From: Caldifarciminota bacterium
Lineage (GTDB): Bacteria; Hydrothermota; Tepidihabitantia; B3-TA06; JALVRC01
Reading direction: 5' to 3'
Assembly: GCA_027025255.1 (NCBI GenBank)
Contig: JALVRC010000010.1
Span: 10,812-20,672 of the forward strand
DNA: 9,861 bases
The notes under the pieces are model-generated. The model had not been told where the DNA came from. It saw nothing but the letters and a program-made list of their open reading frames with translations, and ran no database searches. Both the position numbers and the translations under genes were made by a program. How positions within the stretch are numbered: the first letter of the stretch is position 1; every line of letters starts with the position of its first letter. Below are positions 1 through 7,289 of the stretch, piece after piece.

Positions 1-555
1 TAATAAAAAATCATTTTCTGGGCCTGCGCCAGAATCTATACCAGCAATACTATTAATCTCTTTTATTGCTTCATCTTCACTACCAATTGAAATAAACATC
101 CATGTTCTTAAAAGCTTTGCAAATTGATAAATATTATGATATTTGTAATACTTTATATCAGAGAAAACCTTCAATGCTTCATCAATATCATTTTTCTTAA
201 ACGAGCTAATATATTTTGAATATATTAAATACGATAGATAGTACTTAAACATAGGGAAAAAGAATCTATCTCCTTCACCTTTCCTTGCAATATTAATAAG
301 ATTGTTAATCATGGCATCTGCATGTTTAAGACTATCCTTTCTTGAAAATACATACAAATAAAGAAACAATGATCTGTAAAATTTATCTTTATTATTAAAC
401 ATATCCTTTGGAATTACAATTAACTTAGGTAATGTATAGTTAATATTATCTGTAATGTACAAAGTGAAAAGGTCTGGCAGAGTATCTACAACCTTCTCCT
501 CCACCAGACCTGAAAAACTTATAGTAAGTTTACTAATGAGTAAAAGAAAAACCAT
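1..555 (-). CDS. Exported, probably all-helical (TPR-like) protein, 3' end outside the window
   Basis: I do not recognise this gene by name. The frame stays open for 185 codons from an ATG at 553-555 to the window edge, so the C-terminus is missing. Residues 1-16 are hydrophobic (MVFLLLISKLTISFSG) and look like a signal peptide. The rest alternates charged and aromatic/aliphatic residues as in paired helices: about 57-92, 98-117, 124-150 and 160-170. The stretch DEALKVF near 126-131 and DEAIKEI near 161-167 resemble the second helix of TPR units. The ATG shares one base with the TAA stop of the preceding gene (TAATG), and I see no strong ribosome-binding site of its own, so translation is probably coupled to the 893-aa TPR protein. 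The encoded region is very rich in Lys, Ile, Phe and Tyr. I infer a periplasmic or envelope partner of the upstream TPR protein. The TPR assignment is by pattern only. Confidence 0.8.
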   Translation of the reverse strand, partial: MVFLLLISKLTISFSGLVEEKVVDTLPDLFTLYITDNINYTLPKLIVIPKDMFNNKDKFYRSLFLYLYVFSRKDSLKHADAMINNLINIARKGEGDRFFFPMFKYYLSYLIYSKYISSFKKNDIDEALKVFSDIKYYKYHNIYQFAKLLRTWMFISIGSEDEAIKEINSIAGIDSGAGPENDFLL

Positions 556-3236
556 TATCTCATTTTTAAATCAGCAGCTTTAATCACCTTCTCAATATTG
601 GCTTTGTTTGTTTCATAATAATCAGGGTATTTATCCTTAATAGTAGAAAGTATCTTCTTGGCTTTCTGCGCATATTCCCTTCTCTTTAAAGATGCCTGTG
701 TGTCAGCCTTTTTATAGTAGCTCAATCCAATATAAAAAGTTGCAGGCCCAAAGTTCTTCTTGGCATTTTCATCATTTCTATACCTCTTTATGTACTTTTC
801 AAAAAGATTAATTGTTTCATCAAATCTGTTAAGTTGATAAGAAACCAGCCCTAATTGGAATTCAACGTAAGGTAATATGTCCTTAACAGCAGAAGTCGGT
901 CTCCAGTTCCTTACTGTATTAAAATGCTCCCTTGCTTTATCAAACTGTTTATCCTGAACCTCTAAAATTGCCATTCTATAAAGTATAGTTGGTATATACT
1001 TACTTCTTGCATTCTCAGTCATAATCTTTTGAAGTACTTCATTAATATGAGGAATATCAGCAACTGTAGTATCATCCTTTACCTCATCAACCCATATCTG
1101 AATCAAAAACTTTCTATCAGTCATAAGTCTGGCGTATTTTTCAGCCTCTTCCTTATCACCATTTCGTATATAGAATGAATACATTAAGGCCAATGCTCTC
1201 TGATAGCTATCATTATAAATTCGTTTTAATTTCTTATCCCCTGTTAAAGCCTTTAACTTATCAAGTACAGCAAGTGCATCATTCTCTCTGTTTCTTCTAA
1301 GATAAAGCTTTAAAAGATTTTCACTTGATCTTGGACCATCCTGTTTCTCAGCGTACTGATCAAGAATACGTTTATACATAACTACGGAAGAATCATAGTA
1401 TATATCAGCAGTAGAAATATTACCATTAGCCTGATAATAATCAGCAACCCTTTCATAACAGTATCCCTTATGATAAAGGTTTTCATCAACCAGACTATCA
1501 GCAAGTTCGTTATAGGAAACTCCTTCAACCTTACCTACCCTTGCTCTGTTCGGTGTAATCCTCATCTTTTGTTCATACTCTTCAGGAGTCAAGAATAGAC
1601 CAGCAGCTGCAAGGTATCTTTTCATATAAAAATTACTCAATGCCATTCCATACATTGCAAGAAGTTTTGCTTCTACCTGTCCTGTGTTAGTAAAAATCCT
1701 CTTAAATTCTCCGCTTGCATTATCAAAAGCATCCTTTGTTGCAGCTTCCTCCATATCTAACCATATTAAAGAAATATCTGCATACGGAGCAACATAAGAA
1801 TCAGGGAAGTCAGATACTACCTGCTGATAATATTTCCTTGCCTTAATTTTTGCCTTTTTATCAGGCATGAAATAGTAATTATCACCAAGATTATAAATAA
1901 TATAGGATCTCCATTCTCCACCGTACTGTACAGGAACAGTATCTTTATGGCTTCTTATGTAACTTGCTGCAACTCCAAGACCTCCATACAATCCAAGTCT
2001 GTTAGAAAGCAATAGATATAGTGAATAAGAAGCCTCGTACATAATATTTGTTTTAGTTGGTATGTTTCTTACCAGAGTATCCAGTATATCCCAGGAACGT
2101 TTATAGGCAGTTGCCTGTCCGTTCTGAGCCATTTCATAAAATGTTAATGCCCTTATATACGATCCAAGATCCTTATAAACCTGTGCCTGACTACCAAAAT
2201 CAATATTGGAAAGTCTTACTGCTTCACTGTTTGCCTCTGAGATTTTACCCAGTTCTTTATACAAATTGTAAAGCTTATATGTGGAATAAAAATCCACCAT
2301 TGGATTATTCATTTCTCTTGCAAGATTATATGCCCAAACTGCACTATCTTTAAGCCCTAATTCATAATAAGCCTGCCCAAGCATATAATAACTGGACGCA
2401 GCAAGAGTAGGATTCATATTCCTATCTATAAGTCCGTTATCCCTTTCTGTAAATATATCAATTGCCTTTCTGTACTCTTCCTCATTATATTCACAGCATG
2501 CAAGATAATAGCGGGCATAGGAAGCAAGAGAGCTTGTGCTATAACGCTCTACAAAACTCTCAAATTTACTTTTCGCTGCTGCATAATCCCCCTCTGCCCT
2601 GAAACGTATCTCTCCAAGAGTAAAGTTTACTACCTCATCCATACCTCTTACATGCTCTGTTAAACTATCCAGAATATAGTTAACATCAGAAAGATATTCT
2701 TCATTGTTTTCAAGAGATAATACTGCCCTTGCTAAAAAAAGTTTAGCAATAGGATAAGACTTATCTTTCAAATGGTCATAAGCAGATGCATAATCATTTC
2801 TTATTAAATAATCAGCTACACCAACTCCACCCAAAGGCTCTGTGCTTGGATCCTGCAAAAGGGCGTTAGCCTTTTCTTTATCGCCCTTCTGGTAAAATGT
2901 AAGAGCTAAGGCGAAATTTACATAAGGTTTCATATAAGCATAGGAAGCATCAGCCTGTATATCCCTTTCAATCATTTCTAAATATTTTAAAGCATCATTA
3001 TATTTCTTTAGATTGTAATAGCATTGAGCGATTCTAAACTTAACCTCTGCTGCAAAACCGTATGCATTCGCCTTTTTCTCAAGTCCTCTATATATTTTTA
3101 AAGCCTTATTAAAATTTAATATCCTTATTGCTTTTTCTCCTTCTCTGTACTTATTGACAAAGACTGAATCAACACCTAACCCTAAAGTTACAGAGAAAAA
3201 GCCAAAAAATATTACAATTGCTAATATTTTTTTCAT
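555..3236 (-). CDS. Exported 893-aa tetratricopeptide (TPR) repeat protein, YbgF-like
   Basis: A signal peptide is clear: MKK followed by a hydrophobic run to about residue 20. The mature protein consists largely of TPR-type helical pairs. Good examples lie near residues 66-90 (RIAQCYYNLKKYNDALKYLE), 107-127, 240-264 (YYLACCEYNEEEYRKAIDIF), 283-306, 446-477 and 790-818 (VEFQLGLVSYQLNRFDETIN). A last unit near 832-870 carries a charged insertion. Units of the form Y-x-LG-x-x-YY and D-A-x-x-x-F are typical of TPR proteins that act as scaffolds in the periplasm, such as YbgF/CpoB and BamD-like proteins. No enzymatic domain is visible. The ATG lies one base after the stop of the PorV-like gene, with only a weak GGGG ribosome-binding site at 3245-3248, so translational coupling is likely. 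Its own stop overlaps the next start. I infer a scaffold or assembly factor for the envelope proteins encoded upstream. The precise partner is unknown. Confidence 0.9.
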   Translation of the reverse strand: MKKILAIVIFFGFFSVTLGLGVDSVFVNKYREGEKAIRILNFNKALKIYRGLEKKANAYGFAAEVKFRIAQCYYNLKKYNDALKYLEMIERDIQADASYAYMKPYVNFALALTFYQKGDKEKANALLQDPSTEPLGGVGVADYLIRNDYASAYDHLKDKSYPIAKLFLARAVLSLENNEEYLSDVNYILDSLTEHVRGMDEVVNFTLGEIRFRAEGDYAAAKSKFESFVERYSTSSLASYARYYLACCEYNEEEYRKAIDIFTERDNGLIDRNMNPTLAASSYYMLGQAYYELGLKDSAVWAYNLAREMNNPMVDFYSTYKLYNLYKELGKISEANSEAVRLSNIDFGSQAQVYKDLGSYIRALTFYEMAQNGQATAYKRSWDILDTLVRNIPTKTNIMYEASYSLYLLLSNRLGLYGGLGVAASYIRSHKDTVPVQYGGEWRSYIIYNLGDNYYFMPDKKAKIKARKYYQQVVSDFPDSYVAPYADISLIWLDMEEAATKDAFDNASGEFKRIFTNTGQVEAKLLAMYGMALSNFYMKRYLAAAGLFLTPEEYEQKMRITPNRARVGKVEGVSYNELADSLVDENLYHKGYCYERVADYYQANGNISTADIYYDSSVVMYKRILDQYAEKQDGPRSSENLLKLYLRRNRENDALAVLDKLKALTGDKKLKRIYNDSYQRALALMYSFYIRNGDKEEAEKYARLMTDRKFLIQIWVDEVKDDTTVADIPHINEVLQKIMTENARSKYIPTILYRMAILEVQDKQFDKAREHFNTVRNWRPTSAVKDILPYVEFQLGLVSYQLNRFDETINLFEKYIKRYRNDENAKKNFGPATFYIGLSYYKKADTQASLKRREYAQKAKKILSTIKDKYPDYYETNKANIEKVIKAADLKMR

Positions 3237-3237
3237 A

Positions 3238-4509
3238 TTATTTACCCCAGTTTATTGTTACTAGTCTTCCTTTATATCTCAACTCATCTCCTAATTTATC
3301 AAAAACTCTAATCTCATAGAAATAAACTCCGTTATCAACCGGATTTCCTGTTACATTGTTTCTCTGATCCCATGATAAACTTCCGGGCAATTCATCCTTT
3401 ACATCCAAGACATTTCTCTTTATTCTGTACACAACATTCCCGCCTCTATCTTTAATAAGGAATTCCCATGCAGAGATTCTTCCCTTAAACTGAACATTTC
3501 CGTGTAAATCAATCTTAAGTCTATCATGAGAAGACGTCAAAACCTTTTTATCTGGCTCTAACCAAAAACCTCCAAACGGCCTTAATTCAAAATTTAAGCT
3601 AAGCTTATGAACTGGAGCTGCAACTTCCTGAGCACTATAATTAAATAATAATGCGTAATCTACAGCTAATCCGATGCCATGTGTAATGTTAAATTCATAT
3701 CCTAACCCAGCTGAAGCAACATCCTTATTACCGCCTACCCTAAAAGCAAAAAGACTAATTGGAATAATCTCAAATCCAACTCTGGGAGACAGAACAACTC
3801 CGCTATCACTTATTACACCTCTGGAATCAATACCAATATTGAATTTGTTATCCCACAAACTCGCTCCAATACCTAAGTTTACTATCTGTGAAAGCTGTTC
3901 CTCTTCACTAATAAGCTTGTATTTAGCCTTTAATATGTTTTTTACAGAAAGACCTACAGTCAAAAGATCGAACGGAAGGTTTCTTATAAAAGACATTGGA
4001 TAGAGCATAACCCCGGCATCAAGATCAAACCCTGTTGCCTGATAATTATACAATGAATTTAAGAAAAATTTTCCGTTAAATCCAAAAGAAATAAACTTTA
4101 TTTTCTTCCCGTAACTGAACCATACAGCAGATTGATTTGCATAAACCTTTGAAGGCATAGTTGAATCACTTGGGTTTATATAACTATAACTACCAGCATA
4201 TGCAAGATTCATTGTGCCAAAAATAGCCCATGGCATATCAAAAGATACAATAGAAGATGTAGATGTATAAGTCTGAGCCCCCATTAAAATCAGATTGGGC
4301 TCATTAACTCTACCCAAACCAGCGGGGTTATAAAATACTGCCTCTGGTTTATCTGAAACTGCTGTAAAAGCTTGTCCCATACCATAAGAACGGGCTGTGC
4401 CAACCTCCATATAAGCACCACTAAAACCACCATCTCCAGAGACATCTCCGGTTTGAGCCTTAACTATTCCTAACCCAAATACCAAAAGGATTGTAAAAAA
4501 TCTTTTCAT
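3238..4509 (-). CDS. PorV/UPF0164-like outer-membrane beta-barrel with a C-terminal FlgD-like Ig domain
   Basis: Residues 1-18 form a signal peptide (MKRFFTILLVFGLGIVKA). Residues 30-70 carry the hallmark of PorV/PorQ/UPF0164 barrels, a relative of the FadL type: ARSYGMGQAFTAVSDKPEAVFYNPAGLG at 39-66, in which the GMG, the aromatic F-Y-NPAGL and the small residues are characteristic. Alternating beta-strands with many Gly and aromatic residues continue to about 310. From about 325 the protein changes to an Ig-like domain related to FlgD/C-terminal sorting domains: FLIKDRGGNVVY at 350-361, LSWD at 378-381, and DNGVYFYEIRVFD at 392-404 near the end. The start has a strong AGGAGG (4517-4522), seven bases upstream of the ATG, that overlaps the stop of the 544-aa gene. 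In Bacteroidota, PorV is an outer-membrane part of type IX secretion. Whether this homologue has that role is inference, since such barrels also occur in lineages without a proven T9SS. Confidence 0.85.
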   Translation of the reverse strand: MKRFFTILLVFGLGIVKAQTGDVSGDGGFSGAYMEVGTARSYGMGQAFTAVSDKPEAVFYNPAGLGRVNEPNLILMGAQTYTSTSSIVSFDMPWAIFGTMNLAYAGSYSYINPSDSTMPSKVYANQSAVWFSYGKKIKFISFGFNGKFFLNSLYNYQATGFDLDAGVMLYPMSFIRNLPFDLLTVGLSVKNILKAKYKLISEEEQLSQIVNLGIGASLWDNKFNIGIDSRGVISDSGVVLSPRVGFEIIPISLFAFRVGGNKDVASAGLGYEFNITHGIGLAVDYALLFNYSAQEVAAPVHKLSLNFELRPFGGFWLEPDKKVLTSSHDRLKIDLHGNVQFKGRISAWEFLIKDRGGNVVYRIKRNVLDVKDELPGSLSWDQRNNVTGNPVDNGVYFYEIRVFDKLGDELRYKGRLVTINWGK

Positions 4510-4521
4510 TATATTACCTCC

Positions 4522-6156
4522 TTACCTGATCAACATTATTTTGTCTCTATATACATGAATCCCGTCCGAGTCTTCAATTCTTACAGCTATCAGATATACT
4601 CCACTTGGGACCTTTAAACCCCTCCCATTCATACCATCCCACATTATAGAAGGTCTACCTTCAGCTGTCTCAGGACTTCCTGAGGAAAAGAATTTCTTAT
4701 AAACTATTTCTCCGTTGCCATCTAAGACATAAAATGTTACACTATTAGCAAGCCTTTGTATAGGATATGAAATCTCCACCTCTGCTGTATCATTAGAAGG
4801 ATAAAACGGATTAGGGTTTAAAGAAATTGTACTGGAGCTTGAAACAGTAATATTAAGTGTTGTATCCACACCGTTTGTACTGGCTTTAATAGTATAGACT
4901 CCATCTTTTTGAGCGGTAAAAACAGTATAAGCCATACCGTCATGATCAGTATAAACCAGAGTATCAGTCAAACTCGCGTTTTCGCTGCCTTTTATAATGG
5001 AAAAACTAACAGCTACTCCATTTGCTACAGGATCAATCTGAACAAAAATACTATCACCTGCATTTGCCTGAATCGGATCAAACTTCGCCTTAAGTGTAAT
5101 AGAGTTAACTCCCGGAAGTACCTTTATTTTACTCCTATACGAAACCTTGCCCATCATCTCAGGCTGAATATTATAATCCTGCGCATCACTAAATTTTATT
5201 ATGCTACGTGCGGAACCATCATCTAATACTGGAGATTCAACTATCTCCATTGGTCTATTTAACTGATCAGTAATTGTTATATTTCCAGTTTCACCCTTTT
5301 TCCAGTTCCAACATTTATCAGTAGCATACACGTAAAGCGTACATGGTACACCCTGTTGATAAGTAATCTCAGCTGGGCCATCTTTACCCGGTGAAGAAAG
5401 AGAACTAAATGAAGAAGTATCACCGGGAAGTAAACTTTCTCCTGGTAAAAGTAAAATAAGATTTGTAAAACTTCCTACATTTACTTTTACCCCTGATGAA
5501 CTTTCCATACTCTCATATTTTGCATTTACAGACCAGTTGGAACTTACACTACCTTCCTTAACAGTTCTTAACGAAATCTTTACAGATGTGCTATCATGAA
5601 CATCAACTGTATCAACACCTATAAAAAATGGGTCAGTAGAAGAAAGAGCGACACTTGCACTCTCAGAACTTACCTTATTATAATATTTATCAGTAAGAAG
5701 AATAACTGCATTTATTGTATCACCAGCCGTTATCTCTGCATTACCTTCTTTTGCTTTGTCCGTTCCAGGTAAAGGAGTTTCACCTTCCAAGAGTAGAAGT
5801 ATGTTTGCAAAATCACCTGCCGCTACATCAAAAGAATTAGATTCTCCTGTTGCATCAGAATTAAAACACTTTATAGAAATACCTGAAACCGCCAGCGTAA
5901 TCTCAACATTACCTTCGTATACCCCAGCATTAAATTGAATCTCTTCAGGCAAAATATACCTATATACACCCTGTTCTTTGTTTGTTGTCAATTGAGCTGT
6001 TTTATTATAATCTGAAATTACAGATCCACCCTCAACAGCTTCAATCTTTATGTGGAATTTTTTCCCTACTGTTTGATTGTCTATTGTACTAAAACGAAAT
6101 TCCACGGCTCGTGCACTGATGAATATGAGGAATATTCCGACAAGCCACTTTTTCAT
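4522..6156 (-). CDS. Secreted surface protein with tandem Ig-like repeats and a FlgD-like C-terminal domain
   Basis: A signal peptide spans residues 1-17 (MKKWLVGIFLIFISARA). An Ig-like N-terminal region covers about 18-108. Two related units follow, about 110-225 and 226-345, each opening with G-x-F-x-N-x-x-LLL-x-GE-x-x-LPG (114-131 and 228-245) and then an AEIT segment and a V-x-x-x-TDK segment. A further Ig-like domain lies at about 346-440. The last 100 residues (about 444-544) form a FlgD-like/T9SS-CTD-like domain: NPNPFYPSND at 447-456, YVLDGNGEIVY at 476-486, IMWDGMNGRG at 504-513, and SGVYLIAVRIED at 518-529. C272 and C282 in the second unit might form a disulfide. The start has a strong AGGAGG at 6162-6167, five bases from the ATG. 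The gene lies 45 nt after the tRNA-Phe 3' end and 12 nt before the barrel gene. I infer an exported adhesin or structural surface protein. No enzyme motif is visible. Confidence 0.85.
   Translation of the reverse strand: MKKWLVGIFLIFISARAVEFRFSTIDNQTVGKKFHIKIEAVEGGSVISDYNKTAQLTTNKEQGVYRYILPEEIQFNAGVYEGNVEITLAVSGISIKCFNSDATGESNSFDVAAGDFANILLLLEGETPLPGTDKAKEGNAEITAGDTINAVILLTDKYYNKVSSESASVALSSTDPFFIGVDTVDVHDSTSVKISLRTVKEGSVSSNWSVNAKYESMESSSGVKVNVGSFTNLILLLPGESLLPGDTSSFSSLSSPGKDGPAEITYQQGVPCTLYVYATDKCWNWKKGETGNITITDQLNRPMEIVESPVLDDGSARSIIKFSDAQDYNIQPEMMGKVSYRSKIKVLPGVNSITLKAKFDPIQANAGDSIFVQIDPVANGVAVSFSIIKGSENASLTDTLVYTDHDGMAYTVFTAQKDGVYTIKASTNGVDTTLNITVSSSSTISLNPNPFYPSNDTAEVEISYPIQRLANSVTFYVLDGNGEIVYKKFFSSGSPETAEGRPSIMWDGMNGRGLKVPSGVYLIAVRIEDSDGIHVYRDKIMLIR
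5122..5481 (-). repeat. Second copy of the tandem Ig-like protein repeat (residues 226-345 of the 544-aa protein)
   Basis: This copy opens with GSFTNLILLLPGESLLPG, matching the first copy at nearly every hydrophobic and Gly/Pro position. A Ser-rich insertion follows (SSFSSLSSPG, 248-257), then GPAEIT and VYATDKCWNW. The insertion and the two cysteines (272, 282) distinguish it from copy one. Copy boundaries are approximate. Confidence 0.65.
5482..5829 (-). repeat. First copy of a tandem Ig-like protein repeat (residues 110-225 of the 544-aa protein)
   Basis: This unit opens with GDFANILLLLEGETPLPG, continues into GNAEITAGD and VILLTDKYYNKV, and ends in a serine-rich stretch. It aligns by eye with the next unit downstream. 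The similarity is at protein level only. The DNA of the two copies has diverged, so this is an old duplication. I associate this kind of GE-x-x-PG repeat with long surface proteins of uncultured diderm bacteria, from memory and unchecked. Confidence 0.65.
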
Positions 6157-6201
6157 ACTTTCCTCCTTTTAGTCATAAAATGTTTAAAAAACCTTTTACA
6201 A

Positions 6202-6273
6202 TGCCGAGGCGGAGGGTCGAACTCCGGACACCGGGATTTTCAGTCCCGTGCTCTACCACTGAGCTACCTCGGC
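6202..6273 (-). tRNA. tRNA-Phe (anticodon GAA)
   Basis: Read on the minus strand, the gene folds as a full cloverleaf. The acceptor stem GCCGAGG/CCTCGGC is perfect. The D arm is GCTC-AGTGGTA-GAGC, the anticodon stem CGGGA/TCCCG with loop CTGAAAA, and the T arm CGGAG-TTCGACC-CTCCG. The anticodon GAA lies at 6239-6241, which decodes Phe. The discriminator base is A (6202). The bases after it read TTG, so the CCA end is not encoded and must be added by a CCA-adding enzyme. It has its own promoter just upstream (6289-6316) and lies only 45 nt before the start of the 544-aa surface-protein gene, with no terminator seen between them. Confidence 0.97.
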
Positions 6274-6288
6274 AAATACTCACATACA

Positions 6289-6316
6289 ATTTTATACAGT
6301 TTTGAGTAAATGTCAA
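6289..6316 (-). promoter_or_regulatory. Sigma-70-type promoter for tRNA-Phe and probably operon B
   Basis: On the minus strand a perfect -35 TTGACA (6311-6316) is followed by a 16-bp spacer and TAAAAT (6289-6294), a -10 with one mismatch. The start of transcription would fall near 6282, about nine bases before the tRNA 5' end. It sits in the short gap after the 317-aa gene. No other convincing promoter is visible between here and the left edge, so it probably also drives the downstream envelope genes. Confidence 0.75.
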
Positions 6317-6335
6317 GGGAAAAAAAATGCAAAAA

Positions 6336-7289
6336 TCAATAACTTCCCCAGAGATTTTTTCTCCTTTGCCATACCTCACTATAATTTAAAGACACATTTA
6401 TACCGAAAACCTGTTTATCCGGATAAACCCTATATTTAAAACCAAGGCCAATTCTACTCCCTTCAACAGAAAACATTTTAGTTAAACCACAGCCATATAT
6501 ATATATATTCTTCTCTTTATTCCAGTATCCCTTTTCAAAATCTATATCTAAAATCAACGATTCTATCGTATTCATTTTCATGTTTAAAAAGAAATTGCTT
6601 TTTAGGTCATTTTTAAAAAGACTACCAAACATAAAAGAAAAATTGTATACATCTAATCCCAATCTTAATCTTGTAGGAAGAGCAACTGTATCAATCACAT
6701 GGGAGACTGTATCATAATGAGCTAATATATATGTATTCATTTTACCTTCTGTATAAAACATTACACCTGAATATAATTTAACATCCTTTGTAAAAGAATA
6801 CATAAAAGACATATCCACAGCAATATTATTCATCCCTGATGCAATAGTATCCTCACTTCTAAAATAGTCCTCATTTAATTCAACAATCCTTGTCCATGTT
6901 TCTTTCACAGATGTACATACAAGCCCAATACCTGTATAAAGCTCAAACCCTTTATACAAAAATGAAAGGAAAAATGTATACAAATCACTCCCCCCTGATG
7001 CATAAAACCTTTCATAGTACTTATAATTACTTATTTCAATTGTATCACCATTTATAAAATCATTAAGATCATACAGGTTTCTTTTAAGAAAACCACTACT
7101 TATAAAACCCTTATAAACAGGAAATCCAAAGCCAAAAACACCAGGAATAAATCTTATATCAAGAGGATATACATAGTTTACGGATAATTCAGTAAGCAAC
7201 TGCATACTATCACTATACCCTAAAGACCTTTTATAAATAACATCTCCAAAGCCATAGGAATTTAATGCACTAAAGAATAAAATTACCAT
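6336..7289 (-). CDS. Predicted outer-membrane beta-barrel protein of unknown function
   Basis: I do not recognise a named family. The 317-aa product has a short hydrophobic N-terminus (MVILFFSALNSYGFG) followed by many short amphipathic strands rich in Tyr, Phe and Gly, for example FGFGFPVYKGFISSGF (52-67), LYTGIGLVCTS, VKLYSGVMFYTEG, LRLGLDVYNFSFMFGSLF and IYIYGCGLTKMF. A last strand (VFGINVSLNYSEVW) lies close to the end, and the chain finishes on Tyr. This pattern fits a medium-sized outer-membrane barrel. The ATG overlaps the lipoprotein stop by 7 nt (ATGGTAA), with a GAGGG ribosome-binding site six bases upstream. Oddly, the putative signal peptide has no Lys or Arg before its hydrophobic stretch. 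No in-frame start codon lies further upstream before a TGA at 7299-7301, so this ATG is the only choice. I infer that it works together with the adjacent lipoprotein. Confidence 0.8.
   Translation of the reverse strand: MVILFFSALNSYGFGDVIYKRSLGYSDSMQLLTELSVNYVYPLDIRFIPGVFGFGFPVYKGFISSGFLKRNLYDLNDFINGDTIEISNYKYYERFYASGGSDLYTFFLSFLYKGFELYTGIGLVCTSVKETWTRIVELNEDYFRSEDTIASGMNNIAVDMSFMYSFTKDVKLYSGVMFYTEGKMNTYILAHYDTVSHVIDTVALPTRLRLGLDVYNFSFMFGSLFKNDLKSNFFLNMKMNTIESLILDIDFEKGYWNKEKNIYIYGCGLTKMFSVEGSRIGLGFKYRVYPDKQVFGINVSLNYSEVWQRRKNLWGSY

Noticed and set aside
2057..2353. A 98-codon plus-strand frame
   Set aside because: It lies wholly antisense to the TPR gene, without a ribosome-binding site or recognisable domain. 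It is a reading-frame shadow, like the other plus-strand frames at 3674, 4909, 5756, 6052, 8853 and 9124.
6157..6201. A terminator or separate promoter between tRNA-Phe and the 544-aa gene
   Set aside because: There is a T6 run on the minus strand, but no GC-rich hairpin directly precedes it. TTGTAA...TATGAC is too weak, and a start from it would fall on the ribosome-binding site.
6317..6350. GGGAA ... TTCCC after the barrel gene with an adjacent T-run as a terminator
   Set aside because: The stem is five pairs with a loop of over 20 bases, and the T-run lies inside the loop side, not after the stem.
6173..6379. A 68-codon minus-strand frame crossing tRNA-Phe and its promoter
   Set aside because: It overlaps the tRNA and the 3' end of the barrel gene in another frame, with no signal or family pattern.
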